This document shows positions 50,395 to 59,015 of a stretch of DNA of 59,103 bases, piece by piece. The position numbers were made by a program, and so were the translations under genes. The notes under the pieces are model-generated. The model was given only the letters and a program-made list of their open reading frames with translations. It was not told the DNA's origin and did no database searches. The DNA comes from Clostridiaceae bacterium (GTDB lineage Bacteria; Bacillota; Clostridia; Oscillospirales; Acutalibacteraceae): the NCBI GenBank assembly GCA_016280595.1, contig JAEEHB010000050.1:1-59103 (forward strand), given 5' to 3'. Positions within the stretch are counted from its first letter, which is position 1. Every line of letters starts with the position of its first letter.

Positions 50395-51243
50395 TCAGAG
50401 TGAGCCGTCGGAAACAACAAAGGCGTAGGCGCTGCTGCCTTTACCCGCCTGCTTCATAACCTGATCTCTTTCAACGTGCTCAAACTTAAAACTGCGCGAG
50501 GCGCCGCGTGTAGCCATAATGCCTCTCATAATCCAGGGCAGGACCACCACTCTCGCGAGATGCTGTCCGCCGCCCGCATTCCAGCAGCCTGTTGCAAACC
50601 AGGAGCAGTTGCGGATAAGGGGGTCGAACACATTGTGGTTGAGAATAAACTCGGTTACGTTTTCAAGGTCGGATTTTGAAATGACCTTTGAAAGCGCGTA
50701 AATGCCTCTGTAGGTGTGCTTGTATTCGTTGCGGTGATTTTCAAGGTTATAGTAAATTCCGCCGCCGTCGGATACCGACATTCCGAATGAGCCTACGGAA
50801 ACCGCTCCGCCCGCGGGCACTGTGTAAGCGCCTACCGTTATCTCGTGGTCGGTGAGATTTCTTACAAAGAAAAATACGTGGGGTACAACCGAATTCCAGT
50901 TTGAAACAATTGACATCTCGGCGTAATGATCGGTGTCTTCGGGAACTTCGGGATTGTCGGGATTATCCGGATTGTCGGGGTTATCGGGATTGTCCGGATT
51001 GTCGGGGTCATTCGGGTTTTCCGGGTCGTCCGTGCCCGGGGTATCTCCGTCTTCCTGCGGCATATCTGCGGATTCGTCTGCTGTCTCGGCAACGGTTTCT
51101 TCTGCGGTTTCAACAGCGGCTTCAGCGGCTGATTCATCGTAAGCAATCGCTTCGTCATACTCGTCGCGCGAGGCAAATACAGCCGTGCCTGTCAGAGAAA
51201 ACGCGAGAATAACGGTGAGTAAAATACAAATAATTTTTTTCAT
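50395..51243 (-). CDS. Secreted protein with DNP repeats and an NCSWF-containing domain
   Basis: A 282-residue exported protein. A signal peptide (1-24, ending AVFA) leads into an acidic Ala/Glu/Thr region (about 27-65), then about seven DNP triplets (75-98). The C-terminal domain (105-282) is unrecognised. It has VRNLTDHEITVGAYTVPAGG, then DPLIRNCSWFATGCWNAGGG near 214, where an Asn-Cys-Ser element recalls the nucleophile region of some Cys-peptidase or NlpC/P60-like families. This similarity is weak. The gene is monocistronic, with its own promoter and a shared terminator. Confidence 0.8.
   Translation of the reverse strand: MKKIICILLTVILAFSLTGTAVFASRDEYDEAIAYDESAAEAAVETAEETVAETADESADMPQEDGDTPGTDDPENPNDPDNPDNPDNPDNPDNPDNPEVPEDTDHYAEMSIVSNWNSVVPHVFFFVRNLTDHEITVGAYTVPAGGAVSVGSFGMSVSDGGGIYYNLENHRNEYKHTYRGIYALSKVISKSDLENVTEFILNHNVFDPLIRNCSWFATGCWNAGGGQHLARVVVLPWIMRGIMATRGASRSFKFEHVERDQVMKQAGKGSSAYAFVVSDGSL
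50949..51020 (-). repeat. 9-bp tandem repeats coding DNP
   Basis: Degenerate 9-bp units (GGATTGTCC type on the plus strand) inside the secreted-protein gene, giving DNPDNP. This is a flexible spacer. Confidence 0.85.
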
Positions 51244-51299
51244 TTAACTGTGCTCCTTGGTAAAATGCTTTGAAAAGTGTTTGCTTATATTACCGTTGA

Positions 51300-51327
51300 A
51301 TTATACTACATTTCAAAAAAATTTCAA
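51300..51327 (-). promoter_or_regulatory. Promoter of the DNP-repeat protein gene
   Basis: Minus-strand TTGAAA (51322-51327), 16-bp spacer, TATAAT (51300-51305). Confidence 0.7.
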
Positions 51328-51345
51328 GCCCCTGCCTCTTTTTCA

Positions 51346-51374
51346 TTGACATTGTAAGAGGCGGATTATAAAAT
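51346..51374 (+). promoter_or_regulatory. Promoter of the CE15 gene
   Basis: TTGACA (51346-51351), 17-bp spacer, TAAAAT (51369-51374), 26 bases before the ATG. Confidence 0.78.
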
Positions 51375-51400
51375 CAAAACAGGAAAGGAAGGCGGTTTTA

Positions 51401-52459
51401 ATGATTTTTACACCCGAACTTATGAAACTTGAAAACGGCGCTCCCGTCACAAACGAAGCGGATATGCACCTGCGCAGAGAAGAAATGCTCGAAATACTGA
51501 AAAAGTATGCCTACGGCGATATGCCCGCTCCCGTGCCCGTAAGCGGAGAGGTTGTGTCTGCCGAAAAGAAGTGCGCCGCAGGCAAGGCGATGCTCTACGG
51601 CATAAACATAACCTGCGATTTCGGCGAAAAACAATTCACCTTCCCCGTGAAACTGTTTATGCCGCACGGAGAAGGAAGAAGAAAACTTATAACCGTTATA
51701 AACTTTACCGAAAGTCCTTATGACAAATATATTCCGTCAGAGGAAATAATCGATAACGGCTTTGCCCTGGCATATATATGGTATGAGGATATAGCCTCCG
51801 ACAGTGCCGATTTCGAAAAAGGCGTTGCCCCGTTTTTCCCGCGCACGGGAAGCGGCAGAGACCCCGCGAAAATCAGCATGTGGGCGTGGGGCTTGAGCCG
51901 CGCTCTCGACTACCTCTCAACAAGGGATGATGTTGACCCGGATAATCTTGCGGTAATCGGTCACTCCCGTCTCGGCAAAACCGCGCTCTGGTGCGCCGCA
52001 AATGACGAGAGAGTGAAATTTGCCTGCTCAAACGATTCCGGCTGTATGGGCGCGGCATATCACCGCACCCTTCACGAGGGCGGCGAGCCGCTTTCTTCAA
52101 TAGCAAATGTATTTCCTTACTGGTTTTGCGAAAATATACAGAAGTTTGAGGGCGATTCATCTGCCCTTCCCTACGACCAGCATTTCCTGCTCGCCTGCAT
52201 CGCGCCGAGATTCGTGCTTATAAACAGCGCCTCTCTCAACGATTGGGCGGACCCGTATTCGGAGCAGCTGACCTGCGCCGCCGCCTCCCCTGCCTGGAAA
52301 GTTTACGGCAAAGCGGGCTACAAGGGCGGCACGGAAGAATACGGCGCCGACGAGGGCTGCCTTTACGGTGAGGTCGCGTATTTCAAACGATACGGCGTTC
52401 ATTTCCTCGGCAGAAAAGACTGGCAGAATCTTATGTTTGTGATATCACATAACACTTAA
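51401..52459 (+). CDS. Carbohydrate esterase family 15 (glucuronoyl esterase-like)
   Basis: A 352-residue alpha/beta hydrolase of the CE15 type, which cleaves ester links between lignin and 4-O-methyl-glucuronic acid of xylan. The nucleophile Ser is in VIGHSRLGKTALW near residue 190, the following SNDSGCMGAAYHR near 210 is the family loop, PYDQHFLLACIAPRFVLINSA near 258 is conserved, and the catalytic His is in RYGVHFLGRKDW near 335. Unlike most CE15 enzymes it has no signal peptide, so it would act inside the cell on imported glucuronoyl esters. It is convergent with larE and overlaps it by 15 bases. Confidence 0.88.
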   Translation: MIFTPELMKLENGAPVTNEADMHLRREEMLEILKKYAYGDMPAPVPVSGEVVSAEKKCAAGKAMLYGINITCDFGEKQFTFPVKLFMPHGEGRRKLITVINFTESPYDKYIPSEEIIDNGFALAYIWYEDIASDSADFEKGVAPFFPRTGSGRDPAKISMWAWGLSRALDYLSTRDDVDPDNLAVIGHSRLGKTALWCAANDERVKFACSNDSGCMGAAYHRTLHEGGEPLSSIANVFPYWFCENIQKFEGDSSALPYDQHFLLACIAPRFVLINSASLNDWADPYSEQLTCAAASPAWKVYGKAGYKGGTEEYGADEGCLYGEVAYFKRYGVHFLGRKDWQNLMFVISHNT

Positions 52460-53260
52460 ATCCCTGTTCATACTGCCTGTCTCGTATCCGGCGAGGTTCG
52501 CCGTCACATAATGAAAACCGAGAGAGCGCAGATATGAATTTATTTCGGCGGATATGTTTTCGCCGGCAAGCAGAGCAAGTTTGTCTTTTTCAACTTCTAT
52601 TCGGGCGAGTGAGCCGTGCATACGCACCCTCGCCTGTGTGAATCCCATATCAAACAGTTTTTGCTCCGCTTTTTCTATAATACGGAGTTTTTCGGCGGTG
52701 ACCGCTTCTCCGTATGCAATTCTTGTCGCAAGGCACGCATAAGAAGGCTTGCTCCACGTGGGCAGGCCTTCTTCTTTTGAAAGAATGCGGATATCCTCTT
52801 TCGTCAGCCCCGCCTCTTTGAGAGGGCTGATAATTCCGAGCTCATCAAGGGCTCTCATACCCGGGCGGTAATCGCCCGTGTCGCTTGCGTTTGAGCCGTC
52901 CGCAACGGTGTGAATTCCTTCTTTTTCCGCCGCCTCTTTTAGGGCCGTGAAAAGCGCTTTTTTGCAGTGATAGCACCTGTCGGGCGGGTTTTTGACAAAG
53001 GCGTCAAGGCTGAGCAAATCGGGCGTGATTACAATCTGTTTTATGCCGTTTTCGCGGCAGAAGTCAGCCGCTTCGACGCTCTCCCTTTCGGGGTTTACGG
53101 GCGAAACGCAGGTAAGCGCAACCGCGTTTTCCTTAAGCGCCTCGCTGCATATTTTCAGCAGAAAAGTCGAGTCAACTCCCGCCGAAAATGCCACCGCGAT
53201 TTTGCCGGGCGACTGTATGCGCGAAATCAGTTTTTCTTTTTTAAGATGCAGTTCATCCAT
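52445..53260 (-). CDS. larE: Sacrificial sulfur transferase LarE
   Basis: A 271-residue ATP-dependent PP-loop enzyme that donates sulfur to the nickel-pincer nucleotide. The PP-loop is VAFSAGVDSTFLL near residue 26, with PPDRCYHCKKALF near 90 and the sacrificial Cys in SYACLATRIAYGE near 172. It is the last of three lar genes. The start at MDELHLKK overlaps the larC stop. A TTG four codons earlier is possible. LarE loses its Cys sulfur in each round in studied forms with this Cys. Confidence 0.92.
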   Translation of the reverse strand: MDELHLKKEKLISRIQSPGKIAVAFSAGVDSTFLLKICSEALKENAVALTCVSPVNPERESVEAADFCRENGIKQIVITPDLLSLDAFVKNPPDRCYHCKKALFTALKEAAEKEGIHTVADGSNASDTGDYRPGMRALDELGIISPLKEAGLTKEDIRILSKEEGLPTWSKPSYACLATRIAYGEAVTAEKLRIIEKAEQKLFDMGFTQARVRMHGSLARIEVEKDKLALLAGENISAEINSYLRSLGFHYVTANLAGYETGSMNRDLSVM

Positions 53261-54470
53261 TTTCTTTTTCAATAAGCGCCTGCGCCTCTCTGAGCGATAT
53301 TCCCCTGTCTTTCGCTATGCGGGCGAGGTCTTCATATTCATATTTTTCTTTTGTCACTCCGTAACCGGAGGACACTTTTTTTCTCACTTCTCCGCAGGGT
53401 GTGTCAAGAGTAACCGTGCGTCTGTCAAGCACATATCTTTTCACCGCCGTTTCGCGCACGCCGATAGTGGAGGTGTGCCTGAAAATAAGGGAAAGTATTT
53501 TGTCTCTGTCCGCCTGTTTGCACAGCACGGTAATCATTGTCCCGGGGCGCGATTTTTTCATGCCCGCGGGCAGGGTGAAAACTTCGAGCGCTCCGCCTTC
53601 AAGCAGAGCCTCACAGGCAAAGCCCGTTTCCTCCGCCGTCATATCGTCAACATTGAACGAAATCTCGCACACGGTCTGAGCCGTGTTTTCTGTTTCGCCG
53701 ATGACCGCACGTACGCAGTTTGCCGCCGGGAAATCTTTCGCGCCCGCTCCGTAGGCTGTTTTTTCCGCCTTCATCAGCGGCTGATTTTCAAAGCGGGTCG
53801 CAAAATATTTGAGCAGAGCTGCTCCCGTGGGTGTGCAGAGTTCACCCTCAATGTCTCCCGCGTAAGTCGGTATGCCTTCAAGAATGCGTGCCGCCGCGGG
53901 TGCGGGCACGGGCAGAATTCCGTGAGCGCATTTTACTTTTCCGAATCCCGTTCTCACAGGCGAAACAACTATTTCATCAGGCGCGAGTTCGTTTATCGCA
54001 AGGCTGGCGGCGGTGATATCCGCGAGCGCGTCCGCCGTGCCGATTTCGTGAAAATGTATCTCCTCAACGGGCACTCCGTGAACGCTGCTCTCCGCCTGCG
54101 CAAGTATCGAATATACGCCGAGAATATCTTTTTTTACTTTATCGGAAACGCCTTCAAAATCCTCAACCGTATGGGTGATTCTGTGCATCACGCCGCCGTG
54201 ATGATGATTGTGATGATGCTCGTGGTGATGGCCGTCATCGTGTAATCCGTGCCTGTGCTCCCACACTTCATCACCATCGACAAACACCGAAAAGTGCAGA
54301 CCTGTTATGCCGCATTTCACGCTTTCTTTAAGGTCTGTCATCACTCCGGGAATGCCGGCTGAATTAAGTTTTTTTATAAACGCGTCCGGGTCGGGCAGCA
54401 GCCCGGCAACGGCGGCGGTGAGCATATCCCCCGCCGCGCCCATTCCGCAGTCAAGATAAAGTATTTTCAT
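53253..54470 (-). CDS. larC: Nickel insertion protein LarC
   Basis: A 405-residue LarC, the cyclometallase that inserts nickel into the pincer cofactor. It opens [14 protein letters not shown] His-rich loop (about 75-95, [11 protein letters not shown]) can collect nickel. [12 protein letters not shown] near 140 and [17 protein letters not shown] near 285 are family motifs. In Lactobacillus plantarum LarC is made by a programmed frameshift between larC1 and larC2. Here the frame is continuous. It overlaps larB by 4 bases. Confidence 0.94.
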   Translation of the reverse strand: MKILYLDCGMGAAGDMLTAAVAGLLPDPDAFIKKLNSAGIPGVMTDLKESVKCGITGLHFSVFVDGDEVWEHRHGLHDDGHHHEHHHNHHHGGVMHRITHTVEDFEGVSDKVKKDILGVYSILAQAESSVHGVPVEEIHFHEIGTADALADITAASLAINELAPDEIVVSPVRTGFGKVKCAHGILPVPAPAAARILEGIPTYAGDIEGELCTPTGAALLKYFATRFENQPLMKAEKTAYGAGAKDFPAANCVRAVIGETENTAQTVCEISFNVDDMTAEETGFACEALLEGGALEVFTLPAGMKKSRPGTMITVLCKQADRDKILSLIFRHTSTIGVRETAVKRYVLDRRTVTLDTPCGEVRKKVSSGYGVTKEKYEYEDLARIAKDRGISLREAQALIEKENG

Positions 54471-55222
54471 TTTTCTGCCTCCATATGATTAATCATTGAA
54501 GCGAGGTAACCCGCGCCGAAACCGTTGTCGATATTGACCACCGACACTCCCGACGCACAGGAATTGAGCATTGAAAGAAGGGCGGAAAGCCCGCCGAATG
54601 AGGCTCCGTATCCGACGCTTGTGGGCACCGCAATCACGGGGCAGTCCGCAAGGCCGCCCACCACACTCGCGAGCGCGCCCTCCATACCCGCAACGGCGAT
54701 AATCACGCTCGCGTGCATTATCTCCTCTTTGCAGCTCATCAGACGGTGTATGCCCGCAACGCCCACATCATAAAGGCGGACAACTTTGTTGCCGAAAAAC
54801 TCCGCGGTCTGCGCCGCCTCCTCGGCAACGGGGATGTCGCTTGTGCCTCCCGTGGCAACCGCTATTGTGCCTATACCGTCGGGTGCGGGCGGAGCGCCGA
54901 GTGCCGCGCATCTCGACTGCTCATTATATGCAAGCGGATATTTTTCCTTAAGAATTTCGTACTTTTCCGCAGAGAGGCGGGTGATAAGTATTCTCTGCTG
55001 CCCGTTTGCGAGCATTGTGTCCGTTATGCCCTCAATCTGCCGGGCCGTTTTGCCCTCGCCGTAGATTACCTCCGGCATACCCTGCCTTATGCTGCGGTGA
55101 AGGTCAACCTTGGCGTAGCCGATATCCGCGAAGGGCTGTGTTTTAAGGCTTGTGAGCGCCTCATCAACGGTTATTCTGCCGTCGCGCACCCCTTCAAGTA
55201 TATTTTTGACCTGAGTTTTCAT
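54467..55222 (-). CDS. larB: Pyridinium-3,5-biscarboxylic acid mononucleotide synthase LarB
   Basis: A 251-residue LarB, which carboxylates nicotinic acid adenine dinucleotide in the first step of nickel-pincer nucleotide synthesis. The C-terminal half is PurE-like: [23 protein letters not shown] near residue 130 and [33 protein letters not shown] in parts near 180-215. It is the first gene of larB-larC-larE, driven by the promoter at 55257-55285. larA, the racemase that uses the cofactor, is not in the window. Confidence 0.95.
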   Translation of the reverse strand: MKTQVKNILEGVRDGRITVDEALTSLKTQPFADIGYAKVDLHRSIRQGMPEVIYGEGKTARQIEGITDTMLANGQQRILITRLSAEKYEILKEKYPLAYNEQSRCAALGAPPAPDGIGTIAVATGGTSDIPVAEEAAQTAEFFGNKVVRLYDVGVAGIHRLMSCKEEIMHASVIIAVAGMEGALASVVGGLADCPVIAVPTSVGYGASFGGLSALLSMLNSCASGVSVVNIDNGFGAGYLASMINHMEAEK

Positions 55223-55256
55223 ATTTCTCTCCCGGAATTTTTAATATAACAGATTC

Positions 55257-55285
55257 AGTATATCACACATTGTTTTTTCGTTCAA
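55257..55285 (-). promoter_or_regulatory. Promoter of larB-larC-larE
   Basis: Minus-strand TTGAAC (55280-55285), 17-bp spacer, TATACT (55257-55262) with a TGA extension, about 35 bases before the larB ATG. Confidence 0.82.
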
Positions 55286-55365
55286 GAATTCGTATTTTTA
55301 TTTGCGAATAAATCCGGCTGTCAACCGTTTTTGAGTTCAAAAACCGCCGATTCTATTGGATAAAA

Positions 55366-55402
55366 TTGCCGATTTGTCCGACTTTTTGTGTAAATCGGGC
55401 AA
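55366..55402 (+). promoter_or_regulatory. Inverted repeat upstream of the ligase cassette
   Basis: TTGCCGATTT (55366-55375) and AAATCGGGCAA (55392-55402) are inverted with one extra G, spaced 16 bases. The repeat ends 8 bases before the -35 of the cassette promoter. This fits an operator for an activator or repressor. The right arm of the 281-base lar/cassette gap holds nothing else evident. Confidence 0.5.
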
Positions 55403-55410
55403 AATGTCTA

Positions 55411-55439
55411 TTGATTTCTCTTTATATAAAATATATTAT
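55411..55439 (+). promoter_or_regulatory. Promoter of the ligase-condensation-ACP cassette
   Basis: TTGATT (55411-55416), 17-bp spacer, TATTAT (55434-55439), 64 bases before the ligase ATG. It is AT-rich. Confidence 0.75.
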
Positions 55440-55503
55440 CCCATAGGATAAATTAAAACAAGAAACTTCTCTATATAAAAAACGAAAAGGCGAATGTGAA
55501 AGA

Positions 55504-57045
55504 ATGAAAGAATTGTATGTTCCCACCCTGAGGGAAATAATCGATAACAGCGCCGCAAAATACGGATCGAAAACTTTCATAAAATATCTCAAAGATGACG
55601 AGATAGTTGAAAAGAGTTACAGCGAAGTACGCCGTGACGCAATAGCCGTATGCAGATACATCCGTAAATTCACCACCGAAAAGCAGCATATCGCGGTGCT
55701 CGGCAAAACTTCATACGAGCACATCATCTTTATGCTCGGCGTTATTCTCAGCGGCAACGTGCTTGTGCCCCTCGCCCCCGAAATCTCGGCGGACGAAGCG
55801 GCAATGCTCGTGAAAGACGCGGACGTAAACGCATTCCTTTACGGCAACGTTTTCAAGGACAGGGCAGCCGATCTCAAGAGGCAGTGCCCTCACCTTTTCC
55901 CCTTTATGAATTATGATGATGACATCATTATGGCGCTTGTCGCAGACAAGTTTTCGGATGAGAGCGAGTTTGCCTCTCTTTCGGAGTTTGAGGTTGACAA
56001 GGAAGAATGCTGCACCATCGTTTATACTTCCGGCACCACCGGGCGCAAAAAGGGCGTTATGCTCTCAACCAATTCGCTCATCGGCAACATTATGTATACC
56101 GACAAGTGGGATGTGCTCACCGAAGGGCGCTCAACGCTCAGCGTGCTCCCGATGCACCACCTCTACTGCTTCTCGGGCGACGTGATACGCAACCTGCGCG
56201 ACGGCGTTACTCTCTGCTTAAACGGCGAAATCAGAGACCTGCAGAAAAACATTCTCAGATTCCAGCCCTATGTTATGAGAATAGTTCCCCTCATTGCGCA
56301 GTCGCTTCTCCAGAGATTCAGGGTTGTTTCGTCAAAGAATCCCGGGCTCACCACCTCGCAGGCGGCTGAACTCGTTTTCGGAAAGCACTTAAGACAGATT
56401 ATCTCAGGCGCCGCCTACCTCAAGCCCTCGCTTGTTGCCGAATACGCAAAACTCGGCATCAAACTCATTCAGGGCTACGGTATGACCGAGGCAGGCTGCA
56501 GAATCGCCGTGCCCGACCCCGCCGCTCCCGTAGGCGCGGTAGGCAGGGTTATCGACATCTGCGAAGTGCGCACATCCGCAGGCGAAATCCAGGTGCGCAC
56601 CCCCTCCGTAATGCTCGGCTATTATAAAATGCCGGAAAAAACCGCCGAAATGTTTACCGAAGACGGCTGGCTGCGCACGGGTGACATAGGCGAGGTTGAC
56701 GAAAACGGTTTCCTGTTTATCAGCGGCAGGCTTAAAAACCTGATTATTCTCTCAGGCGGAGAAAATGTTTCACCCGAGGCGATTGAGAAAAAATTCGCAA
56801 ACTACGAGCCCGTTGCGGAAATACTCGTAAGAGCGGAAAACGACAGACTTGTTGCCGATGTTTTCCCCGATTATGATTACTGCAGAATGAGCGGAATCGA
56901 CGACATCGAAAAGACTATCAGAGACAAGGTCAACGAGATGAATATAACCGCGAAACCCTCGCACATCATCTCCGAAGTAAACATATACGAAAATCCTCTT
57001 CCCAAAACGGCAACCGGCAAACTCAAACGCCGCTACAATATATAA
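55504..57045 (+). CDS. AMP-forming acyl/aminoacyl ligase (adenylation enzyme)
   Basis: A 513-residue ANL-superfamily enzyme that activates a carboxylate with ATP. Core motifs in order are YTSGTTGRKKGVML near residue 177 (A3), QGYGMTEAGCRI near 324 (A5), LRTGDIGEVDENGFLFISGR near 391 (A7/A8) and LPKTATGKLKRR at the end (A10 Lys). It is closest in style to long-chain acyl-CoA synthetases/fatty acyl-AMP ligases, so the substrate may be an acyl chain, though an amino acid cannot be excluded. It is followed 22 bases later by a condensation-domain gene and then an ACP, so it probably loads that carrier. Confidence 0.88.
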   Translation: MKELYVPTLREIIDNSAAKYGSKTFIKYLKDDEIVEKSYSEVRRDAIAVCRYIRKFTTEKQHIAVLGKTSYEHIIFMLGVILSGNVLVPLAPEISADEAAMLVKDADVNAFLYGNVFKDRAADLKRQCPHLFPFMNYDDDIIMALVADKFSDESEFASLSEFEVDKEECCTIVYTSGTTGRKKGVMLSTNSLIGNIMYTDKWDVLTEGRSTLSVLPMHHLYCFSGDVIRNLRDGVTLCLNGEIRDLQKNILRFQPYVMRIVPLIAQSLLQRFRVVSSKNPGLTTSQAAELVFGKHLRQIISGAAYLKPSLVAEYAKLGIKLIQGYGMTEAGCRIAVPDPAAPVGAVGRVIDICEVRTSAGEIQVRTPSVMLGYYKMPEKTAEMFTEDGWLRTGDIGEVDENGFLFISGRLKNLIILSGGENVSPEAIEKKFANYEPVAEILVRAENDRLVADVFPDYDYCRMSGIDDIEKTIRDKVNEMNITAKPSHIISEVNIYENPLPKTATGKLKRRYNI

Positions 57046-57067
57046 CAAATCAGAAACGAGGACCGAA

Positions 57068-58450
57068 ATGAGTAAAGACATCAAGTATTATCCCTTTACC
57101 CCTGCGCAGGAAATGATTAATTTCATGCTCAAATACAGTTTCTTCCACAAACAGGTTATCCAGATTCCCGCTTCGATAGTTGTCAAAAGAAAAATCGACT
57201 TCGATCTTATGCAGAAGGCTCTCGAAATCGAAATCGAAAGAAATGACTGCATGCGCCTGCGCTTTGAGAAAAAAGGTGGCTGCCGCCAGTATTTCGCGGA
57301 CAGCATAAACTTCGGCAAAGTGCCCGTTAAGACCTTCTCGAGCCTTGAGGAGCAGGAGGCGTTTTTAACCGCCGACGCTCAGAAGCCCATCCGTTTCCTT
57401 AAGGGCGAAACCTACCGCATGTACTTCTTCAACACCGCAGACGGCAGATACGGTATCTACATCAACGTAATTCACCTTGCGATGGACGCCCCCGCAGTGT
57501 TCATCTTCTTTGCGGACCTGCTCGCCGTATATGAGGCGCTTGAATCCGGCTCCGAAATGCCCAAGCCCCTCGGCAGTTTTGAAACCGCAATTCAGAAAGA
57601 ACTCGAATATATCAACAACGAAGACAAAGTCAACGCCGACAAAGACTTCTATATCAACTACTTCAAGAAAGACGGCGAGCCCGTCTGGAACGGCGTTATG
57701 GGTCCCGGCCCTCTTGACAGAGTGAGAGAAAAGAAAAAGAACCCCGATCTCAAATCCTGCGGCAGTTTCGACCCGATTCACGACCAGGCAGTGCTCGAAA
57801 AGAAAACTCTTTCGGTTGAGGACAGCAAAATAATTCTCGACTATATGGAAAAGAACAGCCTAAGCGGCGAATGCGTCGTTCAGCTCGGTATGCGCCTGCA
57901 CGTAGGCAAAATCAACCACAGGCACAATGACACGCATTTCCTCGTTCTCTCCAACAGACGCAAGACTCTCAACGACAAGCGCTGCGGCGGCACACTGGCT
58001 TCCGCTCTGCCCTGGAGAGTTATTCTGCCCGAAGACCTCACGTTTGCGCAGGCTGTTGAAAAACTCAGACTGCTCCAGAGTGAGATTATGAGGCACAACA
58101 ACTATCCCTTCATCAACTGGCTTGAAGAGGAGCGCAAACTTTTCAACTACAGTATGAAAGACGGCACCACCACAATGATGTTCTCATGGTTCCCGCTTGA
58201 AGACAACACCATGAACGGCTGGGATTATGAATTCCACGGCTACAGCATCGGCCATTATGTAATGCCGCTTTACACTTATGCAATGAAGGATTCCGTGACC
58301 GGCGGCCTGAGATTTGCATATCTCCACAGGACCGACACCATTTCGAGCGCGGATATTGACCGCCTTCAGGACAATATGGTAAAGGCGCTTGTAATGGGCT
58401 GCTCGAATCCCGACATAACTCTGAAAGAAATTCTTGATAATATAGACTGA
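57068..58450 (+). CDS. Stand-alone NRPS-type condensation domain protein
   Basis: A 460-residue protein with the two-lobed condensation (CAT-like acyltransferase) fold. Motif C1 is YPFTPAQEMINFM near residue 9 and C2 is ALEIEIERNDCMRLRF near 57. The active-site motif is VIHLAMDAP near 137, corresponding to HHxxxDG with the second His and the Asp kept. C5-like ALPWRVILPEDLTFAQAVE and HNNYPF lie near 318-353. It would join an ACP-bound acyl or aminoacyl group to an amine or alcohol. Its only partners are the ligase before it and the ACP after it. No thioesterase or reductase is visible. Confidence 0.82.
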   Translation: MSKDIKYYPFTPAQEMINFMLKYSFFHKQVIQIPASIVVKRKIDFDLMQKALEIEIERNDCMRLRFEKKGGCRQYFADSINFGKVPVKTFSSLEEQEAFLTADAQKPIRFLKGETYRMYFFNTADGRYGIYINVIHLAMDAPAVFIFFADLLAVYEALESGSEMPKPLGSFETAIQKELEYINNEDKVNADKDFYINYFKKDGEPVWNGVMGPGPLDRVREKKKNPDLKSCGSFDPIHDQAVLEKKTLSVEDSKIILDYMEKNSLSGECVVQLGMRLHVGKINHRHNDTHFLVLSNRRKTLNDKRCGGTLASALPWRVILPEDLTFAQAVEKLRLLQSEIMRHNNYPFINWLEEERKLFNYSMKDGTTTMMFSWFPLEDNTMNGWDYEFHGYSIGHYVMPLYTYAMKDSVTGGLRFAYLHRTDTISSADIDRLQDNMVKALVMGCSNPDITLKEILDNID

Positions 58451-58464
58451 AAGGAATAACTCAA

Positions 58465-58695
58465 ATGACAGATATGCTTGAAAAAATCAATGAGATAATC
58501 TCCAACTATGTTGATCTCGAAGAGCCTATCACCGAAGAAACCTCCCTGAGAGGCGACCTCGGTATGAGTTCGCTCGACCTTATCAACCTTGCCGTGGAAG
58601 TTGAGGATACTTTCGATGTTATGATTCCCGATAAAGAAATCAACAGCATGAACACCGTAAAAGACCTCATCACCTACCTTGCACTCAAGAAATAA
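58465..58695 (+). CDS. Acyl/peptidyl carrier protein
   Basis: A 76-residue acidic carrier protein with the four-helix pattern of the ACP family. The phosphopantetheine Ser is Ser36 in DLGMSSLDLINL, followed by VEVEDTFDVMIPDKEI, the usual helix-II/III boundary. It lies 14 bases after the condensation gene and is the last gene of the cassette. It is not beside fatty-acid synthesis genes, so it is probably dedicated to the cassette and not the housekeeping AcpP. Confidence 0.93.
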   Translation: MTDMLEKINEIISNYVDLEEPITEETSLRGDLGMSSLDLINLAVEVEDTFDVMIPDKEINSMNTVKDLITYLALKK

Positions 58696-58736
58696 TTCGG
58701 TCCGTTGAATCAGACAGCCGGCATAAATGCAGATAT

Positions 58737-58759
58737 CGGCGCTTCACCCGGGAGCGCCG
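58737..58759. terminator. Hairpin after the ACP gene, weak terminator
   Basis: CGGCGCT (58737-58743), 9-base loop, AGCGCCG (58753-58759). A T-run is missing, so termination is uncertain. The rest of 58696-58834 shows no gene. Confidence 0.4.
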
Positions 58760-58834
58760 CCTCTGCCCGCCGGGAAAGAGAGGATTGCCCGGTATCCGCG
58801 ATGATGAGAACGCCTCAGGCTTTTCAAAAAAACC

Positions 58835-58866
58835 TTGACAGACCAAACGCGTTATGATACTATAAT
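58835..58866 (+). promoter_or_regulatory. Promoter of the tRNA-Ser genes
   Basis: TTGACA (58835-58840) followed by TACTAT at 17 bp or TATAAT (58861-58866) at 20 bp, 12 bases before the tRNA. Confidence 0.78.
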
Positions 58867-58878
58867 GAGGCACTTTAC

Positions 58879-58969
58879 GGAGAGATACCGAAGTGGTCAT
58901 AACGGAACGGTCTTGAAAACCGTCGTACTCTCACGGGTACCGTGGGTTCGAATCCCACTCTCTCCGCCA
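58879..58969 (+). tRNA. tRNA-Ser (anticodon TGA)
   Basis: A 91-nt class-II tRNA with encoded CCA. Acceptor GGAGAGA pairs with TCTCTCC. The anticodon stem ACGGT/ACCGT with loop CTTGAAA gives anticodon TGA. A long variable arm (CGTACTCTCACGGGTAC) and the T arm GTGGG/CCCAC, loop TTCGAAT, are complete. Confidence 0.95.
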
Positions 58970-59015
58970 CTTAAAAAGCAAGTTTCAATTTTATATAAAG
59001 CATTCACGCTACCAT

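Noticed and set aside
50949-51020. Short regular repeats looking like a CRISPR-type array
   Set aside because: They are 9-bp in-frame repeats coding DNP within an exported protein, with no spacers or cas genes.
52992-54245. Long open frame on the plus strand opposite larC
   Set aside because: It lies antisense to well-recognised larC/larE, has no family features and arises from codon bias.
53253-54470. Programmed frameshift in larC as in Lactobacillus
   Set aside because: The reading frame is continuous for 405 residues.
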